Shown: piece after piece, positions 13,601 to 25,846 of the stretch
Layout: the number at the start of each line of letters is the position of its first letter
Numbering within the stretch: the first letter of the stretch is position 1
NCBI RefSeq assembly: GCF_018873765.1
Contig: NC_057924.1
Span: 11,557,001 to 11,621,000 of the forward strand
Reading direction: 5' to 3'
Source of the DNA: Telopea speciosissima
Lineage: Eukaryota > Streptophyta > Magnoliopsida > Proteales > Proteaceae
Length of the DNA: 64,000 bases
Program-made: the position numbers and the translations under genes
The notes under the pieces: generated by a model
Seen by the model: only the letters and a program-made list of their open reading frames with translations
What the model was told of the DNA's origin: nothing
Databases searched by the model: none

Positions 13601-16600
13601 CAGGTCCATTATGCTTCACATGCACGTTCCAAATTTTTTTTTGGTGTGATGCAGTCCTTACTGCATGTTTTCTTATTAATCGTATGCCCTCGTCGGTTTT
13701 GGACAATCAGGTCCCTTTTTTTGTTTTACATCCAAACACACCCTTATTTAGTCTTTCACCTCATATTTTTGGTTGTGTTTGCTTTGTTCATAATTTACAG
13801 CCTGGTGTTGACAATTTATCTCCTCGTGCCACTAAATGTATTTTTCTTGGTTATTCTTGGACTCAAAAGGGGTATAGGTGTTATGACCCTATTTCTATTT
13901 GGCAATTTGTAAGTGCTGATGTTACCTTTTTTGAAAGCACTGCGTATTATTCTTCCTCTACATTGCCTCTAACTTTTCCTGCAGATCCTACCCCTACCCC
14001 ACCTCTTCCGGTTCCTACTCCTATTACATCTGCCCCTCCACTGCAAGTGTACCAGCGTAGGCAGCACCAGCTGCTTCCAACTACTGTGCCATCCTCCACT
14101 ACTGTTCCTCCTCAGCCCACTACTGTTTCGGCTCCTTGTTCTGTAGATCCTCCTGACTTACCAATCGCCCAACGGAAAGGTACACGTTCTTGTACTCAGA
14201 AATCTGTCCCTGCTTATCCTATTGCTTGTTTTTTTTCCGTTTCTCATCTCCCTTCCCACTACCGTTCCTTTACCTCTTCCTTATCGGCTGATGTTGTTCC
14301 GAAGTCCCATTATGAGGCTTTATCTCATTATGGGTAGAAGGTAGCTATCGATACGGAGATGGATGCTTTGTAATCACGTGCAACATGGACTCTTGTGGAT
14401 TTACCTCCTGGTAAGGATGTTGTGCGTTGTGCGTTGTCGTTGGGTTTACACCACTAAATATAACCCAGATGGTTTGGTTGAGTGCCTAAAGGCACGGTTC
14501 GTTGTTAAGGGATATACTCAGACATATAGACATATAGTGTGGACTATGTTGAGACTTTTTCCCCTGTTGCCTGGTTGAATTCTGTTCGTGTTCTCATTTC
14601 TTTGGCAATCAATCTTGACTGGCCGTTCTACCAGCTGGACCTTAAGAATGCTTTTTTATATGGTGATCTTCAGGAAGAGGTTTATATGGAGCAACCTCTG
14701 GGGTATGTTGCTTAGGGGAGCTTTCGAGTAAGGTTTGCAAACTTCATAAGGCTCTCTATGGGTTGAAACAGTCCCCACGTGCTTAGTTCGATAAGTTCAG
14801 CTCTATTGTTACTCGTGGTTTCTCACAGTGCTATTCAAACCACTCTGTATTTGTTCGCCGATAGGACTCCAAAGTTGTGGTTCTTATTGTTTATGTGGAT
14901 GATATCATTTTATCCGGTAATGATGCTACTGGTATTAGTGAGGTGAAAGCCTATCTTCATCAACATTTTCAAACGAAGGATTTGGGTTTTCTTCGGTAAT
15001 TTCTTGGTATTGTGGTTCTTCGAAGTAAGAAAGGAATCAACCTATCGCAAAGGAAGTATGTTCTTGATCTCTTGTTTGATACAGGTTTACTAGCAGCCAA
15101 ACCAATTGATACTCCTGTGGATCTGCATAAAATTTTTGGCTCTACTGATAGTGAAGACTTTGAGGACCAACATCGGTATAGGCGATTAGTGGGAAAGCTT
15201 ATCTATCTCACTGTCACTAGGCCGGATATTTCTTTTGCGGTTGGCGTGGTTAGCCAATGTATGCACTCTCCTAAGAAAGTTCATTGGGAGGTAGTGTGTC
15301 GTATCTTACAGTATTTGAAGGGAGCTCCAGGCAAGGGGCTCATCTATCGTCCCCATCAGAATGTTAACATTGTAGGCTTTTCTGATGCTGACTGTGCAGG
15401 TGCAGATGGTGACAGACATTCCACTACAGGATATTGTACCTTTGTGGGAGGTAATCTCGTAACTTGGTGTAGCAAGAAATAGACTACAGTTGCTAGATCT
15501 AGTGCAGAAGCAGAGTATCGGGCCATAGCACAAACTGCAGCTGAACTAATGTGGCTGAAATCTTGTCTTCATGAGTTGGGATTTTCGATCACTCAACCCA
15601 TGCAGATGTTCTGTGATAATCAAGCGGCTATCTACATTGCAAGTAATCTCGTCTTCCATGAGCGAACTAAGCATATTGAAGTTGACTGTCACTTTGTCAG
15701 AGATGCTGTTTTGAAGAAGTTGATTGTCACTTCCTTTGTTCCTTCCATTGGTCAGCTTGGCGGTGTCTTTACCAAGCCTTTGTTTGGCCCTACTTTCCGC
15801 AATGGAAGTTTCAAACTGGGCATGGGTGATTTGTATGCTCCAACTTGAGGGGGAGTGTTAAAGTCTCCATGTTGGGGACACATTACCCATATGTACTGTG
15901 GGGGTACATATGTGTCATGTACACTTTACACCTCACCTTCTATTTCTCTTAGGTTTCTATTTTAGCTAAGTTTATATTTCTGTGTAATTTGGTTTAGGAA
16001 GGTTTCTCTTCCATGTGATGTAATCTTTCTCTTTAAATAATACAATTGAGAGGGGGAGAGACAACCAAGGAAGTCTGCGACTTCTCTTTGCAGTCTCTCC
16101 CATCGTCTCCTTCTCTTCTTCTTCTTCTTCTCCTTCTTTATCTTTGGTTTATTAATTGCTTCATTGTTACAAGGACTATATAGGGTTTTCATTGATATAA
16201 TTAGACCTAATTGGTTTTTATAAATATAAGGAGGGGGAAACTCAAAGTATGGTCTATCTATCCTCCACCCCCCACCCCCACAAAAAAAAAAAAAAAACCC
16301 CTCAATGTACTGTCATCCAATCTCTGAAGTAGATCTCTGACAAAGTATTTCAAGATATGACATGTTGTTCTTTGACTTTTAGGAACACAAGTTATGTATA
16401 CAACGGTTATTGTCAAAGATAGGTAGGCAACAGCTTACATCAAATACCAAATTTACAGAATTATTAAGTGCAGCATATGTCACTTGATGCCTTGATGCAA
16501 ACATGAATATGTGGCCTGATGTCTCCTTTGACAAAAATATAGCAATAGAAGAATATAATATGGTTGTTAAACTTCATAGTCATGGTTTCTTCTCAAATCT

Positions 16601-19600
16601 CTCTTCAGCGGTTCAATGTATGGGTGTGTGGCTGTGTATAACTTGTAGAAAAAATAAGACAGCATCGGTGGAGAGATTCGGGTATTGGGTAAAGAACAAA
16701 GACAATATGAAGTTCCTGTATGGTAATGTTTACTAACTTTAGAACATTTAGTGTAGCTATATAAGTTGTAGGAGAAAGTTACCATGGTGCAGGAAAAGTA
16801 CACCTATCAAGGGTCTTAAATGTCGGCCCCCTATGTACAAATGTCGGATATTACCTAATTACCCCCATTGTTCCCCTATACCCTATGGACACTATCCGAA
16901 CTGATTGGTCAAGGGAGAATGTGGGTGTGAGAAAACTTGGGACCAGTCTCAAGTTTTATGTTCTATTGGGCTTTTATTAGCTGTCAGTGATGTAGCTCCA
17001 AGTCTCCATGGCATGAAGAAGCCCCCTTGATCATAGGGTTTTAGTAGGAGCCTTAGTATAGTTTATTTCAGTTCGATACTTTGTTTTTTTAGCAGTCTTG
17101 GGACTTAATCCTATTGGCTGAGATTATTTTAATCTTGTTGATTCTTAGGGGATCTGTTATTTCAAGTGTTTTAAAGTTGTTTTAAGTTACTAGGGACAGT
17201 TAGGTCTTGTTATGTCTTTTAATTGTTTTAAGTTACTTAAGTATACCTCTCCACGATTTTGGAAGAGAGAATAGAGTTGTAAAAAATCTAGGAATGAGGC
17301 CCTTGGCCTATTATTTATAATAAAACGTGGGAGGCTCCCCCACACAATGTAGATTTGAAAATTTCGTTTGCTATTGCTGCTGCCAGCTCTTTGAGAGTAA
17401 TCTTTGTGGGTCATATCAAGGTTGAAGGGCTGGTGGACTCCAGTGACTCCTTGCATCATGTAGATCGGGAGGTTCTTCTTCAGATTATCTTCAAGCTGCT
17501 GCTGTCTTTGAAGGAGTTCTAATCAGTGAGTTAATTTTAATTCTCTGCAGATTTCCTTCCTCTTCTTCTTCCTCCAATCTCCCATAATCGATTCCCATAA
17601 AACCCTAACTCCATTAAACCCTAGAATCCCTTCACATCCTTATTCTTCCATTAGATTCAGCCCATATTACAGTCACAGCCCCATTAAACACCTCCCTCCA
17701 TTCGATCTCAGTTACAGCCCATTCCAACAGTTAAAACCCTAATCCCCTTCATTCCCCATTAAGCTCTAAAACTCCAATTTTCAGATCTTATACTTCCCAC
17801 CATAAAAAACCAACCAAACTCCAGTTGAGTTACCCTTCCACTGTTCCCTACCTTCGATTCAAAGTCCTGCCCCAAAACCTCACTTTAAACCCTAAATTCC
17901 ATAGTTTTCCTAATTTCTAAAACCCGAAACCCTAACCCTAATTCTGCAGAATTTTCAAACTTATCTTAACCTTGATATTTTTATACCATAATAACCCCCT
18001 AGGCCTGCATATTAAAACTATATAAGACCCATCCCCAAATTCATAAACCTAACCCTAGTTTTGAGTCAAGTCAGCCTGCTTTGCCCCAATCGGCTGACTA
18101 ATTTCAGGATTATTGTTCACCTGGTCTCTAGTAGGACTGCCTCCTATCTAGAGTTACATTAGTCAGCCATAAGCCTATTTCTTTGTTCATGGACAGATTG
18201 ATTGCTTATAATAAAAAATGAGTCTCTTGGAGTATGTTGTTTCTGAGAATGTGGTGTTACTTGTTAGTTGATTGGATTATGGAGGGGATGAAACTCAAAT
18301 CTAGATTTGGAGGGATGCATTAGACTCCAAGTAGATTTAAATGAGTCCAGGTATGAATGATTGGATTATGGAGGGGATGAAACACAAATCTAGAATTGAA
18401 GGGATGCATTAGAGTCCAAGGAGATTTAAATGAGTCCAGGTATGAATGCTGGATAAATGCATGAAGTACGGGTTCAGAATTCATATCTTGAGATAAAGGG
18501 TTGTTTAGGTTTTGATGGCCATAAAGGATCCAATTTATCCATAATATTATCCCCAAGGAAGGAGAGATTGAAGGCATTTCTGCCTCAAAATTAGATTTGG
18601 GTTGCTCAAGTGGAAATGTGCTTCTTGACTGCAATGTGGCTAATGCTTATCGATCAAAATTCAAAATATTCAAGGATTGTACAAGATGAGGAAGAAACAG
18701 AATTTTGCTATAGGTGAATGCTGCTGAGGTGAGGATATTGAGATGTAAGACTACAAAGCTCGGCAGACAAGTAGACAGATGAGTTCATTGGAGGGAATTT
18801 TGGATGAGTCCACTGTTTGAGAAATAAACCATGTAGAATAGGAAGTCCACTACCAAAGTTGGTGTTATGTTAGTAGAAATCATCTGTTACTGGCTCTATA
18901 TAATAGGCCCAGGGGCAGTTTAGTTCAAAACTAGCATGGTCAATTAAGTTCAAAAATCTGGTAGGACTCACGTATTTAGATACCGGATTTTTGAAGCAGT
19001 ATGATGCTTTTGAGGTTTCACATCATACTATAAAATCTGCATTTTTCTATTAAAATGGGCCAAAATCAGATTTGTTTGGCAAAAACTATTAAATGCTCTG
19101 CTTTTTCTCTACTCTTGAAATATATTCTTGGGAAATTAAGCCATACCATTTTAAAGTGTTTTTTCACAGCTTTCAGATGCATTTTTCTGAGTCCTAGTCT
19201 TTTGAGTTGTTTGACACCAGGTTTAGGTTTGATAAGAAGTCATTTTATTTAGCCTAAGCATGTAATTTGAGAACTTAAGGGTCTATATGGCAACACTCAA
19301 AAAAAGCATTTCTGGTGCTTTTTGTGTTTTTTTTTTGTGGAATGAGAAGGATGAAAAAAAAAACACTTTTCTTGGTCATTTGAGAAACAGATTTGAAGGC
19401 GCTTCTAAAAAACAGAAACAAATAATGCCTGATAAAACAAAGAGACTCTCGACCCTCAACTCGAAAACCCCCTTCTTCTTCCAGCAGCTCTGCCTGTTGT
19501 GCCATAATGGCAGAAACAGACCCAGCCCTGATCCAGCCAGTCTTCCCAATCCCATCTCTCCCAGCCACGATCCCAGGCCTTCCCCGAACAATCTAACCTC

Positions 19601-22600
19601 ACTGACTGCTTTCTCGACCTTCCCAACAAGCTCACCATGCAATCAGCCTTGCTTGTGGTGCTTCCAAGGTCAATAATGAAAATGCAAGCGCAGGGCTGAG
19701 GTGGAGTTGCTGCTGCCCCGTGTTGGCCGCTTGGCTTTACTTGGCTTACTCCGGCACAGCCTTTCGAAGGGCAGGCAAGAACAGGATGACCACCCAGCCT
19801 TACAACCTGCCCTTGCTACCTGAAGACTCGGAGTCTTGCGTAAGTAATCTGGAGAATGCATTGCAGGAGGGGTAAATCCATAACCTCTTGATTTCAACGG
19901 ATCATTAGATCTTAAAATTCCTTAAAAGTCTGAAAGTTCAGATCAATTTGACTCTGAAACTTCACATGCTTTCTGCAGGAATGGCCAGAAACCTCGGGTT
20001 TCTGGTTCTGTTTCTCTCACTATCCTTGTGCGAAGCCGTGATCTTTTGATCTATAACAGATAATCGTCTATCTGCTGCTGTAGAGCTTTTCACACCAGTC
20101 AATCGATCTTACAGAAGGTTGGATAAACCCTAACTAATCTCCTGTTTTCTGTTTTCGTATGGTTATGTGATTGTTCATTTTTTGATTTGGTTTTTGATGG
20201 AAAACTATCATCTTTTGATACCTTTTTCTTTATTCTTTTTTTTTTTTTTTATGTTTGTATTTGGAATGTCAAGAAGTGGCAACTTGAAAATTGATTTGAT
20301 TCAGTTAACTCTGAGAATGCTCTAATGCTCTATGTGAAAGCAAATAATGCTTTCCTTTGCTTAGAATCTCATGGGGGAATTTAGTATTATGGTTGGTTCT
20401 ATACGTCTAATATTGCAAAAATGTCATTTCAAAATACTGCTGTTAAAATTTCATGTATCTTTAATTCAGAGGAGTCTCCCTGAGAATGTGATTGTGTTGT
20501 AGTTCTGTTGAATTTCTTATTCTTTACTCAAGTCTGGATGCTTTATGTGAAAAACAAATGATGCTTTCCTTTGTTTAGGATCTGATGGGGAATGTTGTCG
20601 TATGGTTGGTTTCATCTTTGTTGGAATATGTACTTCAGAATAGCGTGGGGGTATTCTGGTCTTTTTGGGGTAATTTTATTCTTCTTATATTATTTTGGTA
20701 TTCCTAGTTATAATGGGAATTCCTAATAGGAATAGGTAAGGGGGTTAGTCCTATTTTGATTAGGAGTCATTCCTACTTTGATTAAGAGTAAGTTTCATTC
20801 CTAATTAGACTAGGAATAAGGTGTAATTCTGTTTACTACAAATATAGGGGCTGGGTGATCGATTATGACACTCAAGCATTCAAGCATTACAACTTCCATC
20901 TTCTCTTCTCTCTTTTCTCCTCTCTAAAGTTACTGGTTACAGGTCCTAGGTTTTCTACATGGTATCGGAGCAGTAACTAAGTACCGGATTCTCTCTGTAA
21001 CTGCTGTTTTGAGAGTCGTTTTTGATTTCTGAGTTGAAGAAGAAACCCTAGTTCATAGATGAAGAAGAACTAGGGTTTTGTATTGTTTCGATGACGATTG
21101 TGTATGAATATCATACCTGCTACTGCTGATCGATTTCTGGACTTATTCTACAGCTGAGACACCCCTGCTGCAACTATTTGATTTATGGGATTCACTCCTC
21201 TACTGGTTTTATTTTATCTTTGTTGCAACCATTTGATCGAAGACGAAGATATGCAGTTCCACCATATTGATGATTTTATTGCTGTTTTTGTACATGGAAC
21301 CGTCTTGGCTGCTATTTTAGTTATCGCTTCATGGCTTTTCCCTGGAATTTCATGGTTCATGGTGTCGAATGCTGTATTCTCCGCTTCGTCCTTCCACTTT
21401 GCCGCTGCCTTTTCTCTGGTTTCTGCCTCAACAATTCCTTTCTCGACTGCCACTGTTTGCACCTTTGGTTGCGTCTCGAGGAAGGAGCTGATGGAATCAT
21501 CTTGTTACCCTCGTCCACTCTCAACTCCTTACTGCTGAGAATCGTGGATCGTGGTTGAAGTCTTGAAGATGATGGTATTTCCACGATTTTATGCTTTATT
21601 TTATTTCCTGATTTCCATATATGCCCCTGCCTTTATGTGTAATTCAATCAATATCCTCATGAATTCCAATGTTGTGTGACAGAATTTTATCCTTTTTTAA
21701 ATCCTACTTCCCAGGTTTGCCCCTACAGTTTACTATTACCCAATCTTCCCAATTTAATTACAAGTTTACTCTTGGCCTTGCGTTTGCTTTACTTGGATTT
21801 CATCTAAATTACACCCTCTAATTTCCTTTTTAAAATGGGCCGGGCCACCCTCTTATTGGCTTTTTCAAATGGGTCTTTTCTTGTTTTTGGTTGGGCCTGT
21901 ATTTCAAACCAGCCCATTTTGGGCATCTCTTTCTCTAAAATCTGTCCGGGCTCATCCTCTTTACTCAAGCTCTTGTTGGGAATTTATATTGGTTGGGTGT
22001 TTATTTGGATTCTTGCCCATCTATTTTACTCATTGCATCCCATTGCTTTTTGTTTACCAAAAAGTCCTTGCAAAATTCTGATTATTTACAGAACTGCCAT
22101 TATTTTTTCATACATTCCCCTATTTGACTACCCAATTGACCCTTAAAATTCTGGTTTATTATCAATTTGCCCTTTGGCTTGGATTGTATTTAAAAGTGGA
22201 TTTCCACCAAATTACAGCTATGCCATTTTTTTTCCAACACCTTTATCTTTCAATAATTCTAATTCCCTTCATATCCCATACCTTTGGTATTTACCCATAA
22301 CACCTTTGGAAACTTCTGGTAAATTATAATTTTGCCATTCCTTCCTTTTTACTTACCCATAACACCTTTGGAACATTCTGGAATATTATGTTTTTGCCCT
22401 ATCTCTTACATCATCTCTATTATATCCACATGTACTACACGTGAGGGGGGAGATTATATACAATACACCTGCAGACATTGAAGAACGCAGAACTTGCAGG
22501 AACATTGATGCAAAACATAGAAGATCAGTTTTCTCCACCATTGCCATTGGGTATCCTTCGTTATTGGGTTGAGTTTGCCGTAAGGGGGAGATTGAAGTAT

Positions 22601-25556
22601 TGAAGAGTATTGAAGATATTTGGTTGTTGCCTATTTGAGGACTTTCAGTTGGGTTGATACAGTATTTTTTCCGCTGCCTGATTCAGTTTGTTTTCGCTGC
22701 TTGCTTCTCTAGTTATTTCACTTCAAGATTCTAAGTCACTATGACAATCTGAGATTCATCACTGGATAGCTATTGAAGATCGTTGAAAGTTGCCTTTTTT
22801 GGAAGACATTCCAGTCCCGGTTTGCTGATCATGTCTGTCCAAGTTTTGAAGATCTATTTTTTCAAGTTCTTGAAGGTTTATTTGGGAGCTGCATTCATAT
22901 GTTAAGCTGGATTCTGCTGCACCTTAGTTTTTTTCCCATTTTGTTCAAGTTGGGCATTAGTACCTTGTATGCGCCAACTTGAGGGGGAGTGTTAGTATTA
23001 TTTGGAGTTCTTTTTTCTTTAGTTCAAGCTGGATCTTCTTTGTTTACTTATTTGTATAATCCAGCTTGAGGGGGAGTGTTGGAATATGTACTCCGGAATA
23101 GCGTGGGGGTATTCTGGTCTTTTTGGGATAATTTTATTCTTCTTATATTATTTTGGTATTCCTAGTTATAATGGGAATTCCTAATAGGAATAGGTAAGGG
23201 GGTTAGTCCTATTTTGATTAGGAGTCATTCCTACTTTGATTAAGAGTAAGTTTCATTCCTAATTAGACTAGGAATAAGGTGTAATTCTGTTTACTATAAA
23301 TAAAGGGGCTGGGTGATCGATTATGACACTCAAGCATTCAAGCATTACAACTTCCATCTTCTCTTCTCTCTTTTCTCCTCTCTAAAGTTACTGGTTACAG
23401 GTCCTAGGTTTTCTACAATCTTACATACATCTTCTATTGTAAATAATGATAGCATTATCGTTAATTCAGAGGAAGCTCCATGAGAATGTGATGTGTTTTA
23501 GTGCGGTTGAGTGGCTTCTAATCTGATCTAGTATGGTTGTCGTTGCCCGCAAGAAGCCATGACATACATATGTTAATATGCATTCCATACGTGTTTCTGT
23601 ACTTTTTTAGTGGCAGAAATACATTTTCCCCCCAGTTTTACCGTACACCATTTTTTTTTGTACAGAAATATTCCAAATTAACAGAAACACGACAAAGTAT
23701 TTCTTACTCAAAAATACGAAGTTGGAATAGAAACGTTGCCATACAGTCCCCTAACTGATGACTTTCACACGTCAGAAGTTGATGTTGCTTCGGGTCAGCA
23801 GTCACTCATTGTGTGGTGGGAATGGTTCTTTAGCTAATTGGAAATCCTAGACATTTTAAGTTCTCCTTAATTTCTTTAGTTAACCTGGTCTTCAGGTGCC
23901 TCTAAAGTTCTCCTTAATTTCTACGCACTGTTTCTGTTCAATAATGTACGATTTCATGCTTCACTTCAATATAAAGTTTTTTACTGTTATCTATTTATCT
24001 TTATTTAAGATTCTTCTGGTTGCATTTTTGAATCACAATATGTGTGATTGGTAAGATTTTCTGGTTGAATTAAAGGACACATTTTCTTTAATCATGTTAA
24101 AGAAAAATATTTTTTTCTCTCTTTTCCATTTCAATGTCTTCTTATTTTCAAGTCAAAAAATGGTTATTTAATAATGGTCTACTTACATTTTAACACCGCT
24201 GATTATTACTAATGTTCCTATACTCCAGAAGGGAAGGTCATGAAGCTGAGGAAAGAATCGATTCATGTCATTGTACTTGGTTTTTCATATGCGACAATTG
24301 CAGAGGAAGATATTCGTGGAGAGTTTACATATAAAACTGTGAGACTGTCCTAGTCACAACGTCAATGGTTTTGAGTTTCAATGATATTATGTCTTATTTA
24401 TAATGTTACCATGTCAAGAGATAACAATGATTAAATTTTCATTCTACATTTTGTTTTAGAAACATGCTGAGGAAGTATTTGCAAGCACACTTGACAAGCG
24501 ACATGTGATCAAGGTTGGAAGCATGATACGCTTCTTAATCAAGAGGTGACATTGTTTTTATTTTGTATTAGATTTTAAAAGTACGAATGTTTTGTTTTGT
24601 ATGTGTTACTATTAAATATTATTCTCTTCTCCTTCCATTAAATTTGAATTTGTTAGTTTAAAAAATTACACTGATTAAATGGATTGGATCTGCTCTTGAT
24701 GAAATGAACAACTTGAGGGATTTTGTTGCATAAATGTCAGTGGAATTGGTATTTAAGAGAATTTTTAGATGATTTGTCGTGTGGTGTTTCCAACCGGTTT
24801 GTGATTATTAAAATTCTTGGGACATGGATGTTAATTTAATGATACATTCCTTGGAATACCAGGGGCTGTGGCTGATGGTCTTTGTGATCTCATAAGTGCC
24901 CAACAACCATGTCTAGAGGTTTTCCCCCCTCTTTTTTTAAGTGGGATATGGGGTTGGTTTATGTTATAATGTTCTTACCGTCTAATCCTATTAAAAAGGA
25001 TTACCATTTCTTACCGTCTAATCCTGTTAAAAAGGATTACCATAACTTTTTGTGTTTGATATGCATTTCTCCTTGTGTAGCTTTGACGAGGAGATTCTTC
25101 ATATTTCTGGGTCTTTGATTCCTGCTAATACTGGATGTGCTGGTTGGTTAGATAAACATATGAGAGAAAGTTCAGAAATGGACAGGTTTTAAAAACTCTC
25201 ATTTTCCTATTACTTTTGTTTGGGGTAGGAGTTTGATTCTCAAAGCCATGGAATTCATTGGGCTGTGTTTGGTATGCATTCTTGGAATACATTCTAGTTC
25301 AATTTTGCATTCTCGGATGATAAAAATAGTTGTTAATCATCCGAGAATGCAAAATCGACCAAGAATGCATACCAAACACAGCCTTACTATGCTTTACTCT
25401 GTGAGAGTTTATATGTTAAATGTATGCAGGAGTAACAAGAAAAAGAGAGAAAGGGAGGCTCATGTTAGTCGAGGAATTAATGAAGCAGCAATTTCTTTCG
25501 ACAATGATTGTCCACCCAAGAAGTCCAAGAGGCCGAAAATAGTTGAAGGGCTTTGA
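7634..25556 (+). CDS. RPA43: DNA-directed RNA polymerase I subunit RPA43 (six coding exons)
   Basis: RPA43 is the Pol I counterpart of Rpb7. In the nucleolus it forms the stalk of the rRNA-transcribing enzyme and contacts the initiation factor Rrn3/TIF-IA (family knowledge). Coding exons read here: 7634-7743, 9706-9857, 24229-24338, 24460-24545, 25081-25185 and 25430-25556. All introns are GT-AG, the phases match at every join, and the sum is 690 nt, giving 229 residues. The start MDGLKVSDANLVVYIHPSKA and the exon 2 text FDGVVLVYDI form the Rpb7-N-like half. Exons 3-5 (EGKVMKLRKESIHVIVLGF, VIKVGSMIRFLIKS) form the OB-fold half. The last exon is Lys/Arg-rich (KKSKRPK) and looks like a nuclear localisation signal. 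The ATG at 7634 lies four bases after a good acceptor (cttgcag), so an untranslated exon upstream is likely but was not located. Intron 2 is 14.4 kb of transposons. No frame damage is seen. Confidence 0.9.
7744..9705 (+). other. RPA43 intron 1
   Basis: GT (gtatgc) to AG (ttcaacag). AT-rich with no recognisable mobile element or alternative coding exon. It contains several T-rich tracts. Confidence 0.7.
10074..10412 (+). repeat. 5' LTR of the copia element
   Basis: It starts tgttaaag and is followed by the primer-binding site. It contains a TATA-like ctttaaataata near 10264. It holds a short duplicated stretch (ctttctatttgctgaa region) absent from the 3' LTR. Confidence 0.9.
11141..15848 (+). 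pseudogene. Copia gag-pol polyprotein, broken
   Basis: Gag starts MAESKLPTDILHIQITTIKF. A zinc knuckle CTYCGKPNHTVDTC lies near 11930. The protease core is WIIDSGASCHMTG near 12230. Integrase has the HHCC region (FGHPSLSKL, CEACEFGKHH), and NGVAERKNR resumes after the insertion. The RT core is VYVDDIILSGND near 14890. RNaseH has SSAEAEYRA near 15500, and the frame ends LYAPT at 15846. Damage seen: an in-frame TAG at 11591, a frame change near 12500, the insertion at 13052-13542, and several later stops and frame changes. No active product is possible. Confidence 0.9.
13052..13542. mobile_element. CATAG-ended hAT-like non-autonomous element, 491 bp
   Basis: Ends are catagttgcc and gacaactatg, flanked by the perfect 8-bp duplication atactccc (13044-13051 and 13543-13550). 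Removing it and one duplication restores the copia integrase reading YTPQQNG. Its last ~150 bp are nearly identical to the end of the 1,324-bp element at 56882. The middle is a run of cttcgatttcttc repeats. An 8-bp duplication and CA...TG ends suggest hAT. Confidence 0.9.
15856..16171 (+). repeat. 3' LTR of the copia element
   Basis: It runs from tgttaaag to tgttaca and is followed by the target duplication. It is about 23 bp shorter than the 5' LTR because of indels. Confidence 0.9.
16177..16982 (+). other. RPA43 intron 2 segment, unassigned
   Basis: Low-complexity C/A tract near 16265-16300, then ordinary AT-rich sequence. No gene or element was recognised. Confidence 0.5.
16988..18161 (+). 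mobile_element. Solo LTR, copy B, in RPA43 intron 2
   Basis: The 1,174-bp unit starts tgatgtag and ends ttacatta, with perfect 5-bp duplications gtcag (16983-16987 and 18162-18166). It is in the sense orientation of RPA43. It has a TATA-like tatttataataaa near 17312 and a donor-like gtgagt at 17526. It belongs to the same family as copies A and C. Confidence 0.85.
18167..20618 (+). other. RPA43 intron 2 segment with two small duplications
   Basis: An 89-bp tandem pair starts at 18270. The region 20318-20545 is partly repeated by 20546-20618 plus 23418-23520 (atgctttcctttg, ttaattcagagga, gagaatgtgat). The second repeat is split by the LTR element at 20619. The GC-rich part (19440-19870) gives several overlapping open frames without a recognisable domain. 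Confidence 0.5.
18270..18448. repeat. 89-bp tandem duplication
   Basis: Two copies of a unit beginning gattggattatggagggg start at 18270 and 18359, with four or five differences. Confidence 0.85.
20619..20959 (+). repeat. 5' LTR of the non-autonomous element
   Basis: It runs from tgttggaatatg to ttttctaca and is directly followed by the primer-binding site. Confidence 0.93.
23077..23417 (+). repeat. 3' LTR of the non-autonomous element
   Basis: It has the same ends and length as the 5' LTR. It carries a TATA-like tataaataaa near 23297 where the 5' copy reads acaaatata. Confidence 0.93.
24960..25045. repeat. Short tandem repeat in RPA43 intron 4
   Basis: The unit ttaccgtctaatcct followed by ttaaaaaggattacca occurs twice in a row. 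Confidence 0.75.
25261..25383. mobile_element. Hairpin MITE, 123 bp, in RPA43 intron 5
   Basis: The first 25 bases (starting ggctgtgtttggtatgcatt) are matched by the reverse complement of the last 25, and the inner parts also pair. Flanks are ttg at the left and tta at the right, compatible with a decayed 3-bp Tourist/Harbinger duplication. It is absent from the paralogous exon 5 relic downstream. Confidence 0.85.
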
Positions 25557-25846
25557 GAACAGAGAATTCTGGGGCTGTTGAGGCGCTTTCTCATTACCTG
25601 GTTTTTTTTTTTTTTTTTTTTTTTTTGAGATGGTGGATAATACCTCACTGCAGTTTTCCATTGTAAAAGTTGATCTGTAGAATACCTAGAATTGATTTAT
25701 TTGAATGCATTTAACTTGGTTTTAGGGTTTATAGCTAATATATGTTATTTAATAATTGATCTTTTCGAGGATATTTCTGTGTTATGTTAGTAGTAAGAAA
25801 TAGGATGCAAGTAGAACAGAAGAAAGAAATAATTTGGGTAAGTAAT
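25557..25846 (+). other. RPA43 3' region
   Basis: Probable 3'-UTR with a long T tract at 25601-25626. No clear AATAAA was found. Confidence 0.4.

Larger units (their letters stand above)
10074..16171 (+). mobile_element. Ty1-copia LTR retrotransposon, complete but defective
   Basis: Two LTRs (10074-10412 and 15856-16171) bracket gag-pol. Perfect 5-bp target duplications aggac lie at 10069-10073 and 16172-16176. A tRNA-Met primer site tggtatcagagc (10414-10425) follows the 5' LTR. A purine tract gagggggag precedes the 3' LTR. The domain order protease-integrase-RT-RNaseH is that of copia. It sits in RPA43 intron 2 in the sense direction and carries a later 491-bp insertion in the integrase. 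LTRs differ by roughly ten substitutions and one indel, so it is not very recent. Confidence 0.95.
20619..23417 (+). mobile_element. Recent non-autonomous LTR retrotransposon
   Basis: Two 341-bp LTRs (20619-20959 and 23077-23417) differ at about five positions. A primer site tggtatcggagc lies at 20960-20971. The purine tract is gagggggag. Target duplications atctt lie at 20614-20618 and 23418-23422. The 2.1-kb interior has no gag-pol, only a frame near 22960 whose end LYAPT and following stop match the last codons of copia pol. It probably moves with proteins from a copia relative. It sits in RPA43 intron 2, sense orientation. Confidence 0.93.

Noticed and set aside
19287..19676. 129-residue open frame in RPA43 intron 2
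   Set aside because: It overlaps three other frames on the opposite strand in a GC-rich patch. No domain or splice context was seen.
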